From contig NZ_JACA01000035.1 of assembly GCF_000520995.1 (NCBI RefSeq), forward strand, positions 1 to 64,000: a stretch of 64,000 nt of DNA, in the 5' to 3' direction. This DNA comes from Aquimarina macrocephali JAMB N27 (lineage in GTDB: Bacteria; Bacteroidota; Bacteroidia; Flavobacteriales; Flavobacteriaceae). This document shows, piece after piece, positions 63,832 to 64,000 of this stretch. Position numbers and translations under genes: made by a program. Within the stretch, counting starts at the first letter, position 1, and the number at the start of each line of letters is the position of its first letter. The notes below the pieces were generated by a model that was not told the origin of the DNA, did not search any database, and saw only the letters and a program-made list of their open reading frames with translations.

Positions 63832-64000
63832 ATTGAGATGCTCTAACTTGTTCTACTTCTTTATCTTCAACAATAACACCATCTTTAAGGTGCACTATAC
63901 GTTTACACATATCAGCAATATCCGGCTCATGAGTTACTACCAATATTGTTTTACCTTCATCATTAATATTCTGAATGATATCCATTACTTCATACGAAGT
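63824..64000 (-). CDS. ABC transporter ATP-binding protein, C-terminal fragment (5' end off window)
   Basis: Only the last 58 codons are present on the minus strand; the frame is open to the window edge and stops at TGA (63826-63824). It reads DIIQNINDEGKTILVVTHEP, followed by DIADMCKRIVHLKDGVI: the H-loop histidine and the region after the D-loop as in LolD/MacB ATPases. Its stop codon is inside the first 8 bp of the permease gene. It is the ATPase of the MacAB-TolC-like operon. Confidence 0.88.
   Translation of the reverse strand, partial: TSYEVMDIIQNINDEGKTILVVTHEPDIADMCKRIVHLKDGVIVEDKEVEQVRASQYV

Noticed and set aside
1..64000. CRISPR arrays, tRNA or rRNA genes, insertion sequences
   Set aside because: No regularly spaced repeats, no tRNA T-loop/anticodon pattern, no rRNA-like GC-rich block, and no transposase frame was seen on either strand.

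Overview
The window is AT-rich chromosomal DNA from a marine-type member of the Flavobacteriaceae (Bacteroidota), plausibly Aquimarina or a close relative. The grounds are type IX secretion (T9SS) C-terminal sorting tails, a PorP/SprF protein, a FolK/deoxynucleoside kinase fusion, DUF6089-uppS-bamA-ompH-ompH-murI gene order, TAnnTTTG-type -7 promoter elements, and the lack of Shine-Dalgarno sequences. The genus is a guess. I see no rRNA, tRNA, CRISPR array, insertion sequence or phage. About 58 genes are supported; the first and last run off the window ends.

Layout. 1-2.8 kb: two T9SS-exported proteins, one an M43-type metalloprotease with two MAM-like domains. 2.9-8.9 kb: M19 dipeptidase lipoprotein, FolK/dNK fusion, queuosine-precursor transporter, AsmA-like protein. 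9.4-14.9 kb, accessory: an astacin-type lipoprotein, then a tandem duplication of a two-gene secreted module (beta-helix protein plus ~145-aa partner). 15-20.3 kb: LysE-type exporter, group II PLP decarboxylase, DUF2797, GH3-like protein, small secreted protein. 20.4-28.9 kb, minus strand: clpX, clpP, tig, a small membrane protein, a FadL/SGNH-lipoprotein pair, an esterase and pdxJ. 29-37.1 kb: CBS protein, nadK, then the envelope block DUF6089-uppS-bamA-ompH-ompH-murI. 37.3-40.6 kb: a TPR histidine kinase and LytTR regulator, followed on the same strand by a 72-aa double-glycine-leader, cysteine/glycine-rich peptide. 40.8-43.6 kb: VWA protein, rhodanese, PorP/SprF. 44-52.4 kb: NifU-like protein, AraC regulator, glyA-gcvP-gcvT-gcvH, dodecin. 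52.5-56.4 kb: DUF255 thioredoxin-like lipoprotein and two divergent paralogues of an unrecognised 235-aa secreted family. 56.4-64 kb, minus strand: tsaB and a MacAB-TolC-like efflux operon with two adaptors, TolC, two permeases and the end of an ATPase gene.

How genes work together. The clearest functional groups are protein quality control (tig, clpP, clpX), outer-membrane biogenesis (bamA, two Skp/OmpH chaperones, uppS, murI), one-carbon metabolism (glyA with the whole glycine cleavage system except L protein), and tripartite export (ATPase, permeases, adaptors, TolC). The most promising leads for new biology are the peptide behind the LytTR two-component system, the duplicated beta-helix/partner module, and a 17-bp palindrome TTACGGT-N3-ACCGTAA found about 157 bp upstream of the start codons of two distant small secreted-protein genes. 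All functional statements rest on reading the sequence and on family knowledge; no search was run.
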